Assembly (NCBI RefSeq): GCF_004023625.1
Contig: NZ_RPDJ01000023.1
Coordinates: 62,001-126,000 of the forward strand
DNA: 64,000 nt
Direction of reading: 5' to 3'
Origin: Streptomyces cavernae
GTDB lineage: Bacteria; Actinomycetota; Actinomycetes; Streptomycetales; Streptomycetaceae
Shown: piece by piece, positions 13,317 through 21,930 of the stretch
Layout: every line of letters starts with the position of its first letter
How positions within the stretch are numbered: position 1 is the stretch's first letter
Notes under the pieces: generated by a model
Seen by the model: the letters and a program-made list of their open reading frames with translations, nothing else
Told to the model about the DNA's origin: nothing
Database searches by the model: none
Made by a program: the position numbers and the translations under genes

Positions 13317-15599
13317 CTACTTCACCGGAGTGGACTCCGGCTCGTTGTCGGTCTCCGCCTCGCCCGCCGGGGGCTCCGCCGCCTCCTCGACGGGTGTCTT
13401 CACCGATTCGAGCAGCAGCTGGGCCACGTCCACGACCTGGATGGACTCCTTGGCCTTGCCGTCGTTCTTCTTGCCGTTGACTGAATCGGTCAGCATGACG
13501 AGGCAGAACGGGCAGGCGGTGGAGACGATGTCCGGGTTGAGGCTGAGCGCCTCGTCGACACGCTCGTTGTTGATGCGCTTGCCGATCCGCTCCTCCATCC
13601 ACATCCGGGCACCACCGGCGCCGCAGCAGAAGCCGCGCTCCTTGTGGCGGTGCATCTCCTCGTTCCTGAGACCCGGGACCTTGCCGATGATCTCGCGCGG
13701 CGGCGTGTAGATCTTGTTGTGGCGGCCCAGGTAGCAGGGGTCGTGGTAGGTGATGATGCCCTCGACCGGGGTGACCGGGATCAGCTTGCCCTCGTCGACG
13801 AGGTGCTGGAGAAGCTGGGTGTGGTGGATGACCTCGTAGTCGCCGCCGAGCTGCGGGTACTCGTTGCCGAGCGTGTTGAGGCAGTGCGGGCAGGTGGCGA
13901 CGATCTTCTTCGCCGACTTGGGCTTCTTGGTCGACTCGTCCTCGTCGTCTTCCCCGAAGGCCATGTTCAGCGCCGCGACGTTCTCCATGCCGAGCTCCTG
14001 GAAGAGGGGCTCGTTGCCGAGACGGCGGGCGGAGTCGCCGGTGCACTTCTCGTCGCCGCCCATGATCGCGAACTTGACGCCCGCGATGTGCAGCAGCTCC
14101 GCGAAGGCCTTGGTGGTCTTCTTGGCCCGGTCCTCCAGGGCGCCCGCGCAGCCGACCCAGTACAGGTAGTCGACCTCGGAGAGGTCCTCGATGTCCTTGC
14201 CGACGACGGGGATCTCGAAGTCGACCTCCTTGGTCCACTCCAGCCGCTGCTTCTTGGCCAGGCCCCAGGGGTTGCCCTTCTTCTCCAGGTTCTTCAGCAT
14301 CGTGCCGGCCTCGCTGGGGAAGGCGGACTCGATCATGACCTGGTAGCGGCGCATGTCGACGATGTGGTCGACGTGCTCGATGTCGACGGGGCACTGCTCG
14401 ACGCAGGCGCCGCAGGTGGTGCAGGACCACAGCACGTCCGGGTCGATGACGCCGTTCTCCTCCAGCGTGCCGATCAGCGGCCGCTCGGCCTCGGCGAGCG
14501 CCGCGGCCGGGACGTCCTTGAGCTGCTCCTCGGACGCCTTCTCCTCGCCCTCCATGGTCTTGCCGCCGCCGGCGAGCAGGTAGGGGGCCTTGGCGTGCGC
14601 GTGGTCGCGCAGCGACATGATGAGCAGCTTCGGGGAGAGCGGCTTGCCGGTGTTCCAGGCCGGGCACTGCGACTGGCAGCGGCCGCACTCGGTGCAGGTG
14701 GAGAAGTCCAGCAGGCCCTTCCAGGAGAAGTGCTCGATCTGGGAGACACCGAAGACGTCGTCGTCGCCCGGGTCCTCGAAGTCGATCGGCTTGCCGCCGG
14801 AGGTCATCGGCTGCAGTGCGCCCAGGGCGGTCTCGCCGGTCGCGTTGCGCTTGAACCAGATGTTGGGGAAGGCGAGGAAGCGGTGCCAGGCGACACCCAT
14901 GCTGGTGTTCAGGCTCACCGTGATCATCCAGATCAGGGAGACGCTGATCTTCACCATCGCGGTGAAGTAGAGCAGGTTCTGCAGCGTGGTGACGCTCAGG
15001 CCCTTGAAGGCGAGGACGAGCGGGTACGAGGCGAAGTACGCGGCCTCGTACGTCTCGACGTGGTGGATCGCGCCCTCGAGGCCGCGCAGCACGTAGATCG
15101 CCAGGCCGATGGTGAGGATCACGTACTCGACGAAGTACGCCTGCCAGGCCGTGGAGCCGGCGAAGCGGGACTTGCGGCCGGCCCGGGAGGGCAGATTGAG
15201 CAGCCGGATCACCATGAGCACGGCGATGCCCAGGACGGTCATCACGCCGATGAACTCGATGTACATCTCGAACGGCAGGAAGCCGCCGATGACGGGGAGC
15301 GTCCAGTCGGCCTGGAAGAGCTGGCCGTAGGCCTGGGCCAGGGTCGGCGGGAGCGTCAGGAAGCCGATCGCGACGAACCAGTGCGCGAAGCCTACGATCC
15401 CCCACCGGTTCATGCGCGTGTGACCGAGGAACTCCCTGACCAGCGTGACACTGCGCTGGTAGGGATTGTCGGTCCGGCTCCCGGCGGGGACGGGCTGGCC
15501 GAGTTTGAAGTGCCGGACGAACTGGCCGATGGCGCGCGCGAGCAGAGCGACGCCGACCACGGTCAGGACCAGCGACACGACGATCGCGGCGAGTTGCAT
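13317..15599 (-). CDS. Membrane (Fe-S) oxidoreductase, HdrD/GlpC-like
   Basis: 760 aa from ATG 15599, with GAGGAG upstream. Residues 1-240 contain five or six transmembrane helices of a NarI-like membrane anchor with several His residues that could bind haem. Two ferredoxin motifs follow, CTECGRCQSQCP and CTTCGACVEQCP, each feeding a 4Fe-4S cluster. The C-terminal half has two cysteine-rich CCG domains (CPHCLNTLGNEYP, HDPCYLGRHN, GFCCGAGGARMW, ACPFCLVML), as in heterodisulfide reductase HdrD and GlpC. The C-terminus is acidic. It should pass electrons between the menaquinone pool and a soluble donor, possibly from acyl-CoA or lactate oxidation. It is a single-gene unit, divergent from dnaK. 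Confidence 0.92.
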   Translation of the reverse strand: MQLAAIVVSLVLTVVGVALLARAIGQFVRHFKLGQPVPAGSRTDNPYQRSVTLVREFLGHTRMNRWGIVGFAHWFVAIGFLTLPPTLAQAYGQLFQADWTLPVIGGFLPFEMYIEFIGVMTVLGIAVLMVIRLLNLPSRAGRKSRFAGSTAWQAYFVEYVILTIGLAIYVLRGLEGAIHHVETYEAAYFASYPLVLAFKGLSVTTLQNLLYFTAMVKISVSLIWMITVSLNTSMGVAWHRFLAFPNIWFKRNATGETALGALQPMTSGGKPIDFEDPGDDDVFGVSQIEHFSWKGLLDFSTCTECGRCQSQCPAWNTGKPLSPKLLIMSLRDHAHAKAPYLLAGGGKTMEGEEKASEEQLKDVPAAALAEAERPLIGTLEENGVIDPDVLWSCTTCGACVEQCPVDIEHVDHIVDMRRYQVMIESAFPSEAGTMLKNLEKKGNPWGLAKKQRLEWTKEVDFEIPVVGKDIEDLSEVDYLYWVGCAGALEDRAKKTTKAFAELLHIAGVKFAIMGGDEKCTGDSARRLGNEPLFQELGMENVAALNMAFGEDDEDESTKKPKSAKKIVATCPHCLNTLGNEYPQLGGDYEVIHHTQLLQHLVDEGKLIPVTPVEGIITYHDPCYLGRHNKIYTPPREIIGKVPGLRNEEMHRHKERGFCCGAGGARMWMEERIGKRINNERVDEALSLNPDIVSTACPFCLVMLTDSVNGKKNDGKAKESIQVVDVAQLLLESVKTPVEEAAEPPAGEAETDNEPESTPVK

Positions 15600-16006
15600 T
15601 TGGGGGCTCCTCGGGCCTGCGAGGGGATTACTAAGCGGTAACTTATGCAGTCCGTCTGAGACTACCCACATCTTGACGCGCACTGTAGCCAGGTGGGCGG
15701 TGATATGCGTCGCTGAGGTGAACCTGAGTCCCGAGGGTTGTCTCGCCCCCGCCGCCCCTACCCATCCCATCTTGGGGGCTGCGCCCCGGTCCCCCCGCCT
15801 GGGGGTGGGCCCGAGCCCTGAGCCCACCTCCCATCCCCCGGCCCAGCCCTCAAGCCCCGAGCCCGCCTCCCGGCAGGAGCCCGACCGCAGCCCCGGGGGC
15901 GGGAAGGGTAGGGGCGCCGGGGGCGGAGGACTCCGTGGTTGTTGACGGGGGTGGGTGGCTTGATCGCCTGGTGGGGCGGGCTCATGCCCGTAAGCTTCAT
16001 ATAAAA
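15600..16006. promoter_or_regulatory. Divergent intergenic region between Fe-S oxidoreductase and dnaK
   Basis: About 400 bp without a supported gene. The left end (15600-15700) should hold the oxidoreductase promoter. The middle (15750-15940) is C-rich low-complexity sequence (repeated GCCCCGAGCCC/CCTCCC). The right end turns A/T-richer (GCTTCATATAAAAG at 15994-16007), suggesting a dnaK promoter element directly before the HAIR operators. Confidence 0.5.
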
Positions 16007-16027
16007 GTTGAGCCCCTCCGACTCAGG
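16007..16027. promoter_or_regulatory. Degenerate HAIR operator upstream of dnaK
   Basis: GTTGAGC-N7-ACTCAGG matches the HspR inverted repeat CTTGAGT-N7-ACTCAAG at 11 of 14 half-site positions with exact 7-nt spacing. Streptomyces dnaK promoters carry several such elements. Confidence 0.7.
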
Positions 16028-16058
16028 TCTGTTGACCCCGGGGGAGCCGTCGTGCACA

Positions 16059-16079
16059 CTTGAGTCCGTTCCACTCAAG
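16059..16079. promoter_or_regulatory. Perfect HAIR operator (HspR site) of the dnaK operon
   Basis: CTTGAGT-N7-ACTCAAG, a perfect match to the HAIR consensus, ending 18 bp before the dnaK ATG. HspR, encoded by the last gene of this operon, binds such sites with DnaK as co-repressor, giving autoregulation released by heat-denatured protein. Confidence 0.97.
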
Positions 16080-16097
16080 TCAGCTGGAGGAATCGAA

Positions 16098-17948
16098 ATG
16101 GCACGTGCGGTCGGCATCGACCTGGGCACGACTAACTCCGTCGTCAGCGTTCTGGAGGGCGGCGAGCCCACCGTCATCACCAACGCCGAGGGCGCCAGGA
16201 CCACGCCGTCCGTCGTCGCCTTCGCCAAGAACGGTGAGGTGCTCGTCGGCGAGGTCGCCAAGCGCCAGGCGGTCACCAACGTGGACCGGACCATCCGGTC
16301 CGTGAAGCGCCACATGGGCACCGACTGGAAGATCGAGCTGGACGGCAAGCCGTTCAACCCGCAGCAGATCTCCGCCTTCATCCTGCAGAAGCTGAAGCGG
16401 GACGCCGAGTCCTACCTGGGCGAGAAGGTCACCGACGCGGTGATCACCGTCCCGGCGTACTTCAACGACTCCGAGCGTCAGGCCACCAAGGAGGCCGGCG
16501 AGATCGCGGGTCTCAACGTTCTGCGTATCGTCAACGAGCCTACCGCCGCGGCCCTGGCGTACGGCCTCGACAAGGACGACCAGACCATCCTCGTCTTCGA
16601 CCTCGGTGGCGGCACCTTCGACGTGTCCCTCCTGGAGATCGGCGACGGCGTCGTCGAGGTGAAGGCCACCAACGGCGACAACCACCTCGGTGGTGACGAC
16701 TGGGACCAGCGCGTCGTCGACTACCTGGTGCAGCAGTTCAAGACCGGTCACGGCGTGGACCTCGCCAAGGACAAGATGGCGCTCCAGCGTCTGCGTGAGG
16801 CCGCGGAGAAGGCCAAGATCGAGCTGTCCTCGTCCACCGAGACCTCGATCAACCTGCCCTACATCACCGCCTCCGCCGAGGGCCCCCTGCACCTCGACGA
16901 GAAGCTGACCCGCGCGCAGTTCCAGCAGCTGACCGCGGACCTGCTGGAGCGCTGCAAGACCCCGTTCCACAACGTCATCAAGGACGCCGGCATCCAGCTG
17001 AGCGAGATCGACCACGTCGTTCTCGTCGGTGGCTCGACCCGTATGCCCGCCGTCGCCGAGCTCGTGAAGGAGCTGACCGGCGGCAAGGAGGCCAACAAGG
17101 GCGTGAACCCGGACGAGGTCGTCGCCATCGGCGCCTCGCTCCAGGCCGGTGTCCTCAAGGGTGAGGTCAAGGACGTCCTGCTCCTCGACGTGACCCCGCT
17201 GTCCCTCGGTATCGAGACCAAGGGCGGCATCATGACCAAGCTGATCGAACGCAACACGACCATCCCGACCAAGCGGTCGGAGATCTTCACGACGGCCGAG
17301 GACAACCAGCCGTCGGTGCAGATCCAGGTCTACCAGGGCGAGCGCGAGATCGCGGCCTACAACAAGAAGCTCGGGATGTTCGAGCTCACCGGTCTGCCGC
17401 CGGCGCCGCGCGGCGTCCCGCAGATCGAGGTCTCCTTCGACATCGACGCCAACGGCATCATGCACGTGACCGCGAAGGACCTGGGCACGGGCAAGGAGCA
17501 GAAGATGACCGTCACCGGCGGCTCCTCGCTGCCGAAGGACGAGGTCGACCGGATGCGCCAGGAGGCCGAGCAGTACGCGGAGGAGGACCACCGCCGCCGC
17601 GAGGCCGCCGAGACCCGCAACCAGGGCGAGCAGCTCGTCTACCAGACGGAGAAGTTCCTCAAGGACAACGAGGACAAGGTCCCGGCCGACGTCAAGACCG
17701 AGGTCGAGACGGCCGTCGCCGAGCTGAAGGAGCAGCTCAAGGGCGAGGACACCGCCGAGATCCGCACCGCCACCGAGAAGGTCGCCGCCGTCTCGCAGAA
17801 GCTGGGCCAGGCGCTGTACGCCGACGCCCAGGCCGCGCAGGCCGCGGGCGGTGCCGGTGACGCCGGCGCGGGTCAGGCCAAGGCCGCTGACGACGACGTC
17901 GTCGACGCCGAGATCGTCGACGAGGACCGGAAGGACGGTGCCGCGTGA
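16098..17948 (+). CDS. dnaK: Chaperone DnaK (Hsp70)
   Basis: 616 aa from ATG 16098 with CTGGAGGA upstream. The ATPase domain opens VGIDLGTTNSVV, contains the phosphate loops ILVFDLGGGTFDVSLL and VVLVGGSTRMPAV, and ends near residue 365. The linker DVLLLDVTPLSLGIET and the beta-sandwich substrate domain follow, then a helical lid and an Ala/Gly-rich acidic tail. It folds and disaggregates proteins with DnaJ, GrpE and ClpB, and acts as co-repressor with HspR. It is the first gene of the operon and overlaps grpE by 4 bp (GTGA). Confidence 0.99.
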   Translation: MARAVGIDLGTTNSVVSVLEGGEPTVITNAEGARTTPSVVAFAKNGEVLVGEVAKRQAVTNVDRTIRSVKRHMGTDWKIELDGKPFNPQQISAFILQKLKRDAESYLGEKVTDAVITVPAYFNDSERQATKEAGEIAGLNVLRIVNEPTAAALAYGLDKDDQTILVFDLGGGTFDVSLLEIGDGVVEVKATNGDNHLGGDDWDQRVVDYLVQQFKTGHGVDLAKDKMALQRLREAAEKAKIELSSSTETSINLPYITASAEGPLHLDEKLTRAQFQQLTADLLERCKTPFHNVIKDAGIQLSEIDHVVLVGGSTRMPAVAELVKELTGGKEANKGVNPDEVVAIGASLQAGVLKGEVKDVLLLDVTPLSLGIETKGGIMTKLIERNTTIPTKRSEIFTTAEDNQPSVQIQVYQGEREIAAYNKKLGMFELTGLPPAPRGVPQIEVSFDIDANGIMHVTAKDLGTGKEQKMTVTGGSSLPKDEVDRMRQEAEQYAEEDHRRREAAETRNQGEQLVYQTEKFLKDNEDKVPADVKTEVETAVAELKEQLKGEDTAEIRTATEKVAAVSQKLGQALYADAQAAQAAGGAGDAGAGQAKAADDDVVDAEIVDEDRKDGAA

Positions 17949-18622
17949 CGGAGGAGACCCCGGGCTTCGACGAGCAGCAGCCGCAGCAGGCTCAGCCGCA
18001 GCAGCCCGACGTCCCCTCCGGCGGCACGTCCGACGACGCCGAGCCGCAGGCCGCCCCCCAGCAGGGGGCGGCCCCGGCCGGGGACGCGGCACAGGTGGCG
18101 GGTCTGACGGCCCAGCTGGACCAGGTACGCACCGCGCTCGGCGAGCGCACGATGGACCTGCAGCGGCTGCAGGCCGAGTACCAGAACTACCGCCGACGGG
18201 TCGATCGCGACCGGATCGCGGTCAAGGAGATCGCCATCGCGAACCTCCTGACCGAGCTCCTGCCCGTGCTCGACGACATCGGCCGGGCTCGTGACCACGG
18301 CGAACTGGTCGGCGGCTTCAAGTCGGTGGCCGAGTCGCTCGAGACGGTCGCGGCCAAGATGGGTCTGCAGCAGTTCGGCAAGGAGGGCGAGCCCTTCGAC
18401 CCGACGATCCACGAGGCCCTGATGCACAGTTACGCGCCGGACGTCACCGAGACGACGTGCGTCGCGATTCTCCAGCCTGGGTATCGGTTCGGCGAGCGCA
18501 CCATCCGCCCCGCGCGGGTCGCCGTGGCGGAACCCCAGCCCGGGGCGCAGACGGTCAAGGCCGACGATGCCGCTGCGGAGGCCTCGGAGGAGCAGGAGAG
18601 CGGTGGCCCGGACGAGGGCTGA
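17945..18622 (+). CDS. grpE: Nucleotide exchange factor GrpE
   Basis: 225 aa from GTG 17945, whose GTGA overlaps the dnaK stop. An N-terminal disordered Gln/Pro-rich stretch (about 50 residues) precedes the long coiled-coil dimerisation helix (LTAQLDQVRTALGERTMDLQRLQ) and the GrpE signature YQNYRRRVDRDR ... LLPVLDDIGRA. A beta-wing follows (HEALMHSY ... VAILQPGYRFGERTIRPARVAV), then an acidic tail. It releases ADP from DnaK and may act as a thermosensor. Longer N- and C-termini than E. coli GrpE are usual in actinomycetes. Confidence 0.98.
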   Translation: MTEETPGFDEQQPQQAQPQQPDVPSGGTSDDAEPQAAPQQGAAPAGDAAQVAGLTAQLDQVRTALGERTMDLQRLQAEYQNYRRRVDRDRIAVKEIAIANLLTELLPVLDDIGRARDHGELVGGFKSVAESLETVAAKMGLQQFGKEGEPFDPTIHEALMHSYAPDVTETTCVAILQPGYRFGERTIRPARVAVAEPQPGAQTVKADDAAAEASEEQESGGPDEG

Positions 18623-18655
18623 CGTGGGAGACGTACGGAAGGAGGGACGTCGAGG

Positions 18656-19834
18656 ATGAGTACCAAGGACTTCATCGAGAAGGACTACTACAAGGTCCTC
18701 GGCGTCCCCAAGGACGCCACAGAGGCCGAGATCAAGAAGGCGTACCGGAAGCTCGCCCGCGAGTTCCACCCGGACGCCAACAAGGGCAACGCCAAGGCGG
18801 AGGAGCGCTTCAAGGAGATCTCCGAGGCGAACGACGTCCTCGGCGACCCCAAGAAGCGCAAGGAGTACGACGAGGCGCGCGCCCTCTTCGGCAATGGCGG
18901 GTTCCGGCCCGGCCCCGGCGCCGGAGGCGGATCGTTCAACTTCGACCTGGGTGACCTCTTCGGCGGCGCCCCGGGCGGGGGCGGTGCGGGCGGCTTCGGC
19001 GGCGGACTCGGTGACGTCTTCGGGGGCCTGTTCAACCGCGGTGGCGCCGGCACCGGTACGCGGACCCAGCCGCGGCGCGGCCAGGACATCGACACCGAGG
19101 TGACGCTGAGCTTCACCGAGGCGGTGGACGGTGCGACGGTCCCGTTGCGGATGACCTCGCAGTCCCCCTGCAAGGCATGCTCCGGCACGGGCGACGCCAA
19201 CGGCACCCCGCGGGTGTGCCCGACGTGCGTCGGTACCGGTCAGGTCTCGCGCGGCGGCAGCGGCAGCTTCTCGCTCACCGACCCCTGCACCGACTGCAAG
19301 GGCCGCGGCCTCATCGCGGAGAACCCGTGCGATATCTGCAAGGGCAGCGGCCGGGCGAAGTCGTCGCGGACCATGCAGGTGCGCATTCCCGCCGGGGTGT
19401 CCGACGGCCAGCGCATCCGTCTGCGCGGCAAGGGTGCGCCGGGCGAACGGGGCGGCCCGGCGGGCGACCTGTACGTGACCGTGCACGTCCACCCGCACCC
19501 GGTCTTCGGCCGCAGGGGCGACAACCTCACGGTGACCGTCCCGGTGACGTTCGCGGAGGCCGCACTCGGCGGCGAGATCCGCGTCCCCACCCTCGGCGGC
19601 CCTCCGGTGACGCTCAAGCTGCCCCCGGGCACACCGAACGGCCAGACGATGCGGGCCCGAGGCAAGGGCGCGGTCCGCAAGGACGGCACCCGCGGGGACC
19701 TGCTGGTCACCGTGGAGGTCGCGGTGCCCAAGGACGTGACGGGCAAGGCGCGTGACGCGCTCGAGGCGTACCGCGAGGCGACCGCGGACGAGGATCCGCG
19801 GGCGGAGCTTTTCCAGGCCGCGAAGGGAGCATGA
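18656..19834 (+). CDS. dnaJ: Co-chaperone DnaJ (DnaJ1 type)
   Basis: 392 aa from ATG 18656 with GGAGGGACG upstream. It has a J domain with the HPD tripeptide (EFHPDANKG), a Gly/Phe-rich region (residues about 85-135), and four CxxCxGxG zinc-finger motifs (CKACSGTG, CPTCVGTG, CTDCKGRG, CDICKGSG). Two beta-barrel substrate domains and a dimerisation tail complete it. All elements of a type I DnaJ are intact. Actinobacteria usually have a second DnaJ elsewhere; linkage to grpE/hspR marks this as the stress-operon copy. The hspR ATG lies 8 bp downstream of its stop. Confidence 0.98.
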   Translation: MSTKDFIEKDYYKVLGVPKDATEAEIKKAYRKLAREFHPDANKGNAKAEERFKEISEANDVLGDPKKRKEYDEARALFGNGGFRPGPGAGGGSFNFDLGDLFGGAPGGGGAGGFGGGLGDVFGGLFNRGGAGTGTRTQPRRGQDIDTEVTLSFTEAVDGATVPLRMTSQSPCKACSGTGDANGTPRVCPTCVGTGQVSRGGSGSFSLTDPCTDCKGRGLIAENPCDICKGSGRAKSSRTMQVRIPAGVSDGQRIRLRGKGAPGERGGPAGDLYVTVHVHPHPVFGRRGDNLTVTVPVTFAEAALGGEIRVPTLGGPPVTLKLPPGTPNGQTMRARGKGAVRKDGTRGDLLVTVEVAVPKDVTGKARDALEAYREATADEDPRAELFQAAKGA

Positions 19835-19841
19835 GGACGCC

Positions 19842-20294
19842 ATGGATGGAGTCGGCCGACGGCGTAACCCCTACGAACTGACCGAAGAGACGCCGGTGTA
19901 CGTCATCTCGGTGGCTGCCCAGCTCTCCGGTCTGCATCCGCAGACCCTGCGCCAGTACGACCGTCTGGGCCTGGTCTCTCCCGACCGCACCGCCGGCCGG
20001 GGCCGCCGTTACTCGGCCCGCGACATCGAACTGCTCCGCCAGGTGCAGCAGTTGTCGCAGGACGAGGGCATCAACCTGGCCGGCATCAAGCGCATCATCG
20101 AACTGGAGAACCAGGTGGTCGCCCTCCAGTCCCGCGTCGCGGAGCTGGAAGCGGCCCTGGACGGCGCCGCGGCGGCGATGCAGGCCCGCGAGGCGGCGGT
20201 GCACGCCTCGTACCGGCGTGACCTGGTCCCGTACCAGGACGTCCAGCAGACGAGCGCGCTCGTGGTCTGGCGCCCGAAGCGGCCGCAGGACTAG
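19842..20294 (+). CDS. hspR: Heat-shock repressor HspR (MerR family)
   Basis: 150 aa from ATG 19842. A MerR-type winged helix (VYVISVAAQLSGLHPQTLRQYDRLGLVSPDRT, then GRGRRYSARDIELLRQVQQLSQDEGINLAGIKRII) is followed by a dimerisation coiled coil (LENQVVALQSRVAELEAAL) and a tail ending VVWRPKRPQD. The hydrophobic C-terminal end is the type reported to bind DnaK. It represses its own operon and clpB through HAIR sites, both of which are present in this window. It is the last gene before a strong terminator. Confidence 0.97.
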   Translation: MDGVGRRRNPYELTEETPVYVISVAAQLSGLHPQTLRQYDRLGLVSPDRTAGRGRRYSARDIELLRQVQQLSQDEGINLAGIKRIIELENQVVALQSRVAELEAALDGAAAAMQAREAAVHASYRRDLVPYQDVQQTSALVVWRPKRPQD

Positions 20295-20322
20295 CGCGTC
20301 CGCGTGTGCGCACCCCGTGCGT

Positions 20323-20364
20323 GAAGGGGCCGGCAGGTTGAGGAAACCTCCCGGCCCCTTCTTC
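20323..20364 (+). terminator. Terminator of the dnaK operon
   Basis: An 11-bp outer stem (GAAGGGGCCGG / CCGGCCCCTTC, 20323-20333 with 20351-20361) plus an inner AGGTT/AACCT extension, followed by TT. It lies 29 bp after the hspR stop. Confidence 0.9.
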
Positions 20365-20475
20365 GCGCCGCAGCGAGCGTCGCTTCGCGCCGCCCTCAGG
20401 CCCCGTGTGCCTCGGCGGGAATCCGCCGTTCCGTCGGCTGGTGTTGCACCGGCGGCCGGCCACCTGGGGGATGTC

Positions 20476-21876
20476 TCAAGGCCGTCCGAGCGCCCGGTAC
20501 TCCCAGCCGGCGGCGCGCCACTGGGCCGGGTCCAGGGCGTGGCGGCCGTCGACGATGCGGCGGTGGGTGACCACGGCGCCCATGGCGTGCGGGTCGATCT
20601 CGCGGAACTGGGTCCATTCGGTGAGCAGGACCACCACGTCCGCGCCGGTGGCGGCTGTCATGGCGTCCGGCCCGTAGGTGAGTTCGGGGAAGGCGCGGCG
20701 GGCGTTCTCCGTGGCGGCCGGGTCCACGACCGTGACGGAGGCTCCCGCCTGCTGGAGGGTTCGGGCCACGTCCAGGGCGGGTGCGTCACGGATGTCGTCG
20801 GAGTTGGGCTTGAAGGCGGCGCCCAGTGCCGTGACCCGGGCGCCGGAGAGGTCGCCGCCGACGAGCTCGCGAACGAGGTCGACGGTGCGGGCCCGGCGGC
20901 GTTTGTTGATGGCGTCCACCTCGCGCAGGAAGGCGACGGCCTGGCCGACGCCCAGTTCCTCGGCGCGGTGGCTGAAGGCACGTATGTCCTTGGGCAGGCA
21001 GCCGCCGCCGAAGCCGAGGCCCGGCTTGAGGAAACGGCCGCCGATCCGGTCGTCGTAGGAGAGGGCCTCGGCCAGGCCGGTGACGTCGGCGCCGGTCGCC
21101 TCGCAGATCTCCGCCATCGCGTTGATGTAGGAGATCTTGGTGGCGAGGAAGGAGTTGGCGGCGACCTTGACCAGTTCGGCGGTCTTCAGGTCGGTGACCA
21201 CCACCGGGGTGTCGCGGGCGATGACGGGGGCGAACGCCGCCCGCAGCCGCTCCTCGGCCCAGGCCGACTCGGTGCCGAAGACCAGCCGGTCGGGGTGCAG
21301 GGTGTCGTCCACGGCGTAGCCCTCGCGCAGGAACTCGGGGTTCCAGGCGAGTTCGACGTCCGTTCCGGCGGGGGCGAGACGCTGCACCAGTTCGGTCAGC
21401 CGGGTCGCCGTACCCACCGGCACGGTCGATTTGCCCACCACCAGCGTGCGGCGGTACAGATGCCGTGCGAGTTCGCTCACCGCGCTGTCGACGTAGCGCA
21501 GGTCCGCCGCGTCGGAGCCCTGCTGCTGGGGCGTGCCGACGCAGATGAAGTGGACGTCGCCGAATGCGCCGGCCTCGGCGAAGTCGGTGGTGAAGCGGAG
21601 CCGTCCGGAGTCCAGCGCCTTGGCCAGCAGTTCGGGCAGGCCCGGCTCGAAGAAGGGGACGCTGCCGGAGCCGAGCCGCTCGATCTTGTCGGGGTCGACG
21701 TCGACGCCGAGGACCTCGTAGCCGAGGACGGCCATGCAGATGGCGTGGGTGGCGCCCAGGTAGCCGGTGCCGATGACGGTGAGGCGTGGCAGCGGAGTTC
21801 CGGGGGTGCCGGGTCCGGTCGTGCTGTCGTCGGGTCCGAGTGAGGTGTCCGTCCGCTTGGCGGTGGCGAGGGTCAT
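20476..21876 (-). CDS. ugd: UDP-glucose 6-dehydrogenase
   Basis: 466 aa from ATG 21876. The N-terminal Rossmann domain has GTGYLG (36-41); the middle has the family segments VGKSTVPVGT and AWNPEFLREGYAVDD. The catalytic Cys293 sits in GFGGGCLPKD. The C-terminal domain has GAAFKPNSDDIRDAPALDVA. It oxidises UDP-glucose to UDP-glucuronate in two NAD-dependent steps (a related UDP-sugar cannot be ruled out). It is the last gene of the leftward polysaccharide operon, 54 bp after the beta-helix gene, and would supply the uronic acid donor for the GT2 synthase. A 30-residue disordered N-terminus is unusual for the family. Confidence 0.95.
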   Translation of the reverse strand: MTLATAKRTDTSLGPDDSTTGPGTPGTPLPRLTVIGTGYLGATHAICMAVLGYEVLGVDVDPDKIERLGSGSVPFFEPGLPELLAKALDSGRLRFTTDFAEAGAFGDVHFICVGTPQQQGSDAADLRYVDSAVSELARHLYRRTLVVGKSTVPVGTATRLTELVQRLAPAGTDVELAWNPEFLREGYAVDDTLHPDRLVFGTESAWAEERLRAAFAPVIARDTPVVVTDLKTAELVKVAANSFLATKISYINAMAEICEATGADVTGLAEALSYDDRIGGRFLKPGLGFGGGCLPKDIRAFSHRAEELGVGQAVAFLREVDAINKRRRARTVDLVRELVGGDLSGARVTALGAAFKPNSDDIRDAPALDVARTLQQAGASVTVVDPAATENARRAFPELTYGPDAMTAATGADVVVLLTEWTQFREIDPHAMGAVVTHRRIVDGRHALDPAQWRAAGWEYRALGRP

Positions 21877-21930
21877 GGTGTGCTCCCGTATGCGCGTGGG
21901 GGCGGCGCTGTGAAGGGTTGGGTGGGCGGC

